8,147 bases of DNA, taken from the NCBI GenBank assembly GCA_021807585.1, contig JAKBCQ010000075.1, positions 1 to 8,147 on the forward strand. Reading direction: 5' to 3'. The DNA comes from Planctomycetota bacterium (GTDB lineage Bacteria > Planctomycetota > Planctomycetia > Isosphaerales > Isosphaeraceae). This document shows, piece after piece, positions 7,165 to 8,147 of this stretch (position 1 is the stretch's first letter; each line of letters starts with the position of its first letter). A program made the translations under genes and the position numbers. The notes below the pieces were generated by a model that saw only the letters and a list, made by a program, of their open reading frames with translations, searched no databases and was not told where the DNA came from.

Positions 7165-7181
7165 CGAATCGTGACGATTCG
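7165..7181. promoter_or_regulatory. Dyad CGAATCGT-G-ACGATTCG
   Basis: This is a perfect eight-base inverted repeat around a single central base. Its outer six bases on each arm match the dyad at 1235-1249 upstream of actA. Confidence 0.35.
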
Positions 7182-7335
7182 GGAAATTCCTCACAGTCAA
7201 GCGGGTTTACGAACGATAACAGGAATACCATGCCGGTATCGGCAAGACGACCGGCGCGTCGAGCCATGAGAGGTCGACTCGGCCCCTAAGCGCACTTCGT
7301 TGGGGGGAGTGTCCCAGGTCCATGGCACAAGTTCC

Positions 7336-7343
7336 AAGGAGGG
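7336..7343 (+). promoter_or_regulatory. Shine-Dalgarno deciding the start at 7352
   Basis: AAGGAGGG lies eight bases before the ATG at 7352. It falls inside the longer frame that would start at 7322, so the shorter start is preferred. Confidence 0.75.
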
Positions 7344-7351
7344 AACCGACT

Positions 7352-7957
7352 ATGACCCGTTCCACGCGGCTTTGGGGCCTGATTAGCCCGCGTTGGGTTC
7401 GCGGTTTGCTGATGGGCGCTCTGGTGGCCATGATTTCGACAAGCTCCACCGGTTGTGGAATTTCTTATGTATTCCGCAATATCGCTCCGTTCCATCCGAC
7501 GGGGTGGTCGTTCCCATGGCCGATCCTACCGTCGCAACAACAACGCCTTGAAGAAGATATGCAGCGCGAGGAGCGCGATCGCGTGCCGATCCTCGACCCC
7601 GTGCCGGGCGAGTTCGCTCCGCAACCGTGCCTTGATCCCCCCAGCGAGGAAGAAGTTTGGGCCAAAGTCCCCCACTTCCGTCCGGGCTGGCCGGGACTGT
7701 ACGAAGTTCAACGTAACGACGTGAAGATTTTGATCGAAAAGATCGGCGAGAAGGTCGACCCCTGCAAAATCATCCCCCTCGCAGGACCTTGCCAGTTGAT
7801 CCATTGCCACTATAAGTGCACGGTCTTCTTCCTCGAAGCCTATTGGTCGGATTACCCGATTCCGTTTAATCATCGCAAGGATCGGATCGAGGTCGTGTAC
7901 CTCGATAAAGATTACCTCCGACGCTGCGGCGGCCCCGCCAAAGCCACGATCCAGTAA
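7352..7957 (+). CDS. Conserved planctomycete exported or lipoprotein-like protein, function unknown
   Basis: The 201-residue protein has a basic N-terminus, then a hydrophobic segment (about 17-30) ending in SSTGC at 32-36. This could be a lipobox with the lipidated cysteine at 35, though the -3 residue is Ser rather than the usual Leu, so ordinary signal-peptide cleavage is possible. The mature part has HPTGWSFPWPILP (48-60), a charged helix-like QQQRLEEDMQREERDR, LDPVPGEFAP (81-90), PPSEEEVW (96-103), and then a basic/acidic segment with KILIEKIGEKVDPCK. The compact motif HCHYKC (151-156) precedes SDYPIPF (166-172) and RIEVVYLDKDYL (178-189). From memory, similar proteins with HCHYKCT and VYIDKDHL occur across planctomycetes, always unnamed. 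Seven cysteines plus the paired histidines could mean disulfides or metal binding; this is inference. The start is set by AAGGAGGG. The gene stands alone, followed by a strong hairpin. Confidence 0.85.
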   Translation: MTRSTRLWGLISPRWVRGLLMGALVAMISTSSTGCGISYVFRNIAPFHPTGWSFPWPILPSQQQRLEEDMQREERDRVPILDPVPGEFAPQPCLDPPSEEEVWAKVPHFRPGWPGLYEVQRNDVKILIEKIGEKVDPCKIIPLAGPCQLIHCHYKCTVFFLEAYWSDYPIPFNHRKDRIEVVYLDKDYLRRCGGPAKATIQ

Positions 7958-7982
7958 TCGCTCAACAATCGTTCGTCTACCC

Positions 7983-8026
7983 ACGGGTTCCGCGCCGAGA
8001 CGTAAGTCTTGGTTCGCGGAACCCGT
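7983..8026 (+). terminator. Strong hairpin with GTAA tetraloop, likely terminator or 3' end stabiliser
   Basis: The outer arms (7983-7994 and 8015-8026) pair perfectly over 12 bases. The inner arms CCGAGAC (7995-8001) and GTCTTGG (8006-8012) add seven pairs including one G-U. The two arms are separated by a two-base bulge and capped by GTAA, a GNRA-type loop. It starts 25 bases after the stop codon at 7957. Only TTT follows, so termination may be factor-assisted or bidirectional. Confidence 0.7.
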
Positions 8027-8027
8027 T

Positions 8028-8078
8028 TCCACGCGCCTCCACGTCGCTTCCACGCGCCTCCACGCGCCTCCACGGCAC
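8028..8078. repeat. Five-copy degenerate decamer tandem repeat, consensus TCCACGCGCC
   Basis: Units begin at 8028, 8038, 8049, 8059 and 8069. The first, third and fourth are identical; the second is 11 bases long (TCCACGTCGCT); the fifth ends in GGCAC. The array directly follows the hairpin at 7983-8026. No open frame of a believable protein uses it. Confidence 0.8.
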
Positions 8079-8092
8079 ACGAAACCGCTGAG

Positions 8093-8147
8093 ACCACATA
8101 TCATTATCCGTGAATCACAAGATATTCTTTTGTAAACAATTATTCAA
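8093..8147. other. AT-rich right edge, possibly promoter DNA of the next gene
   Basis: Base composition changes sharply from the GC-rich repeat to runs such as AAGATATTC and AACAATTATTCAA. This is compatible with a promoter or upstream element, but nothing downstream is visible and I cannot place defined boxes. Confidence 0.3.

Larger units (their letters stand above)
6886..7351. other. Intergenic region with clustered dyad symmetries, no gene
   Basis: This gap follows the DUF3179 gene and contains the leader of the next plus-strand gene. Small open frames on the minus strand have arginine-rich translations without any recognisable pattern. The contents I can support are a weak hairpin at 6934-6955, three perfect dyads at 7069-7181, and the Shine-Dalgarno at 7336-7343. 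Confidence 0.6.

Noticed and set aside
7526..8104. 192-residue open frame on the minus strand
   Set aside because: Antisense to the exported-protein gene and running through the hairpin and decamer repeat; its RGGAW/RRVE repeats are a product of the tandem repeat.

Overview
The window looks like chromosomal DNA from a planctomycete, most likely of the Isosphaeraceae type. This is inferred from family recognition, not from a search. The evidence is an alternative complex III start (actA-actB) with an extended Tat leader on ActB, a two-copy DUF3179 protein, a small planctomycete-type secreted or lipoprotein-like protein, and membrane proteins carrying an FWxGFxxFGW motif. The DNA is moderately GC-rich and crowded with CGATCG/GATCG words. 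I see no rRNA, tRNA, CRISPR array, transposase or phage gene.

Layout. Positions 1-1088 (minus strand) hold the first two genes of an alternative complex III operon: the pentaheme cytochrome actA, then actB, which runs off the left edge. The two overlap by 4 bases (ATGA). Positions 1089-1959 are a long stretch with no convincing gene, containing the actA leader. Positions 1960-5654 (minus strand) hold three tandem diverged paralogs of an uncharacterised membrane protein. Each has about five predicted membrane segments and an extracytoplasmic C-terminal domain. From 5655 on, transcription is divergent. A DUF3179 protein lies on the plus strand (5869-6885). A 466-base gap follows (6886-7351) with three perfect dyad symmetries. 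Next come a small exported cysteine-rich protein (7352-7957), a strong hairpin, a decamer tandem repeat and an AT-rich right edge.

How they work together. Only actA and actB have a firm shared role, in menaquinol oxidation and electron transfer in the cytoplasmic membrane. The three paralogs probably arose by local duplication and may be co-transcribed, since all lie on the same strand with gaps of 108-122 bases. Their function is unknown. The DUF3179 and small exported proteins are probably independent single-gene units.

I do not see a clear new multi-gene system. The least explained material is the paralog triplet with its CGATCG enrichment, the dyad cluster at 7069-7181, and the hairpin plus decamer repeat at 7983-8078. 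Start codons were re-chosen from Shine-Dalgarno spacing for four genes: actA, the first paralog, the DUF3179 gene and the exported-protein gene.
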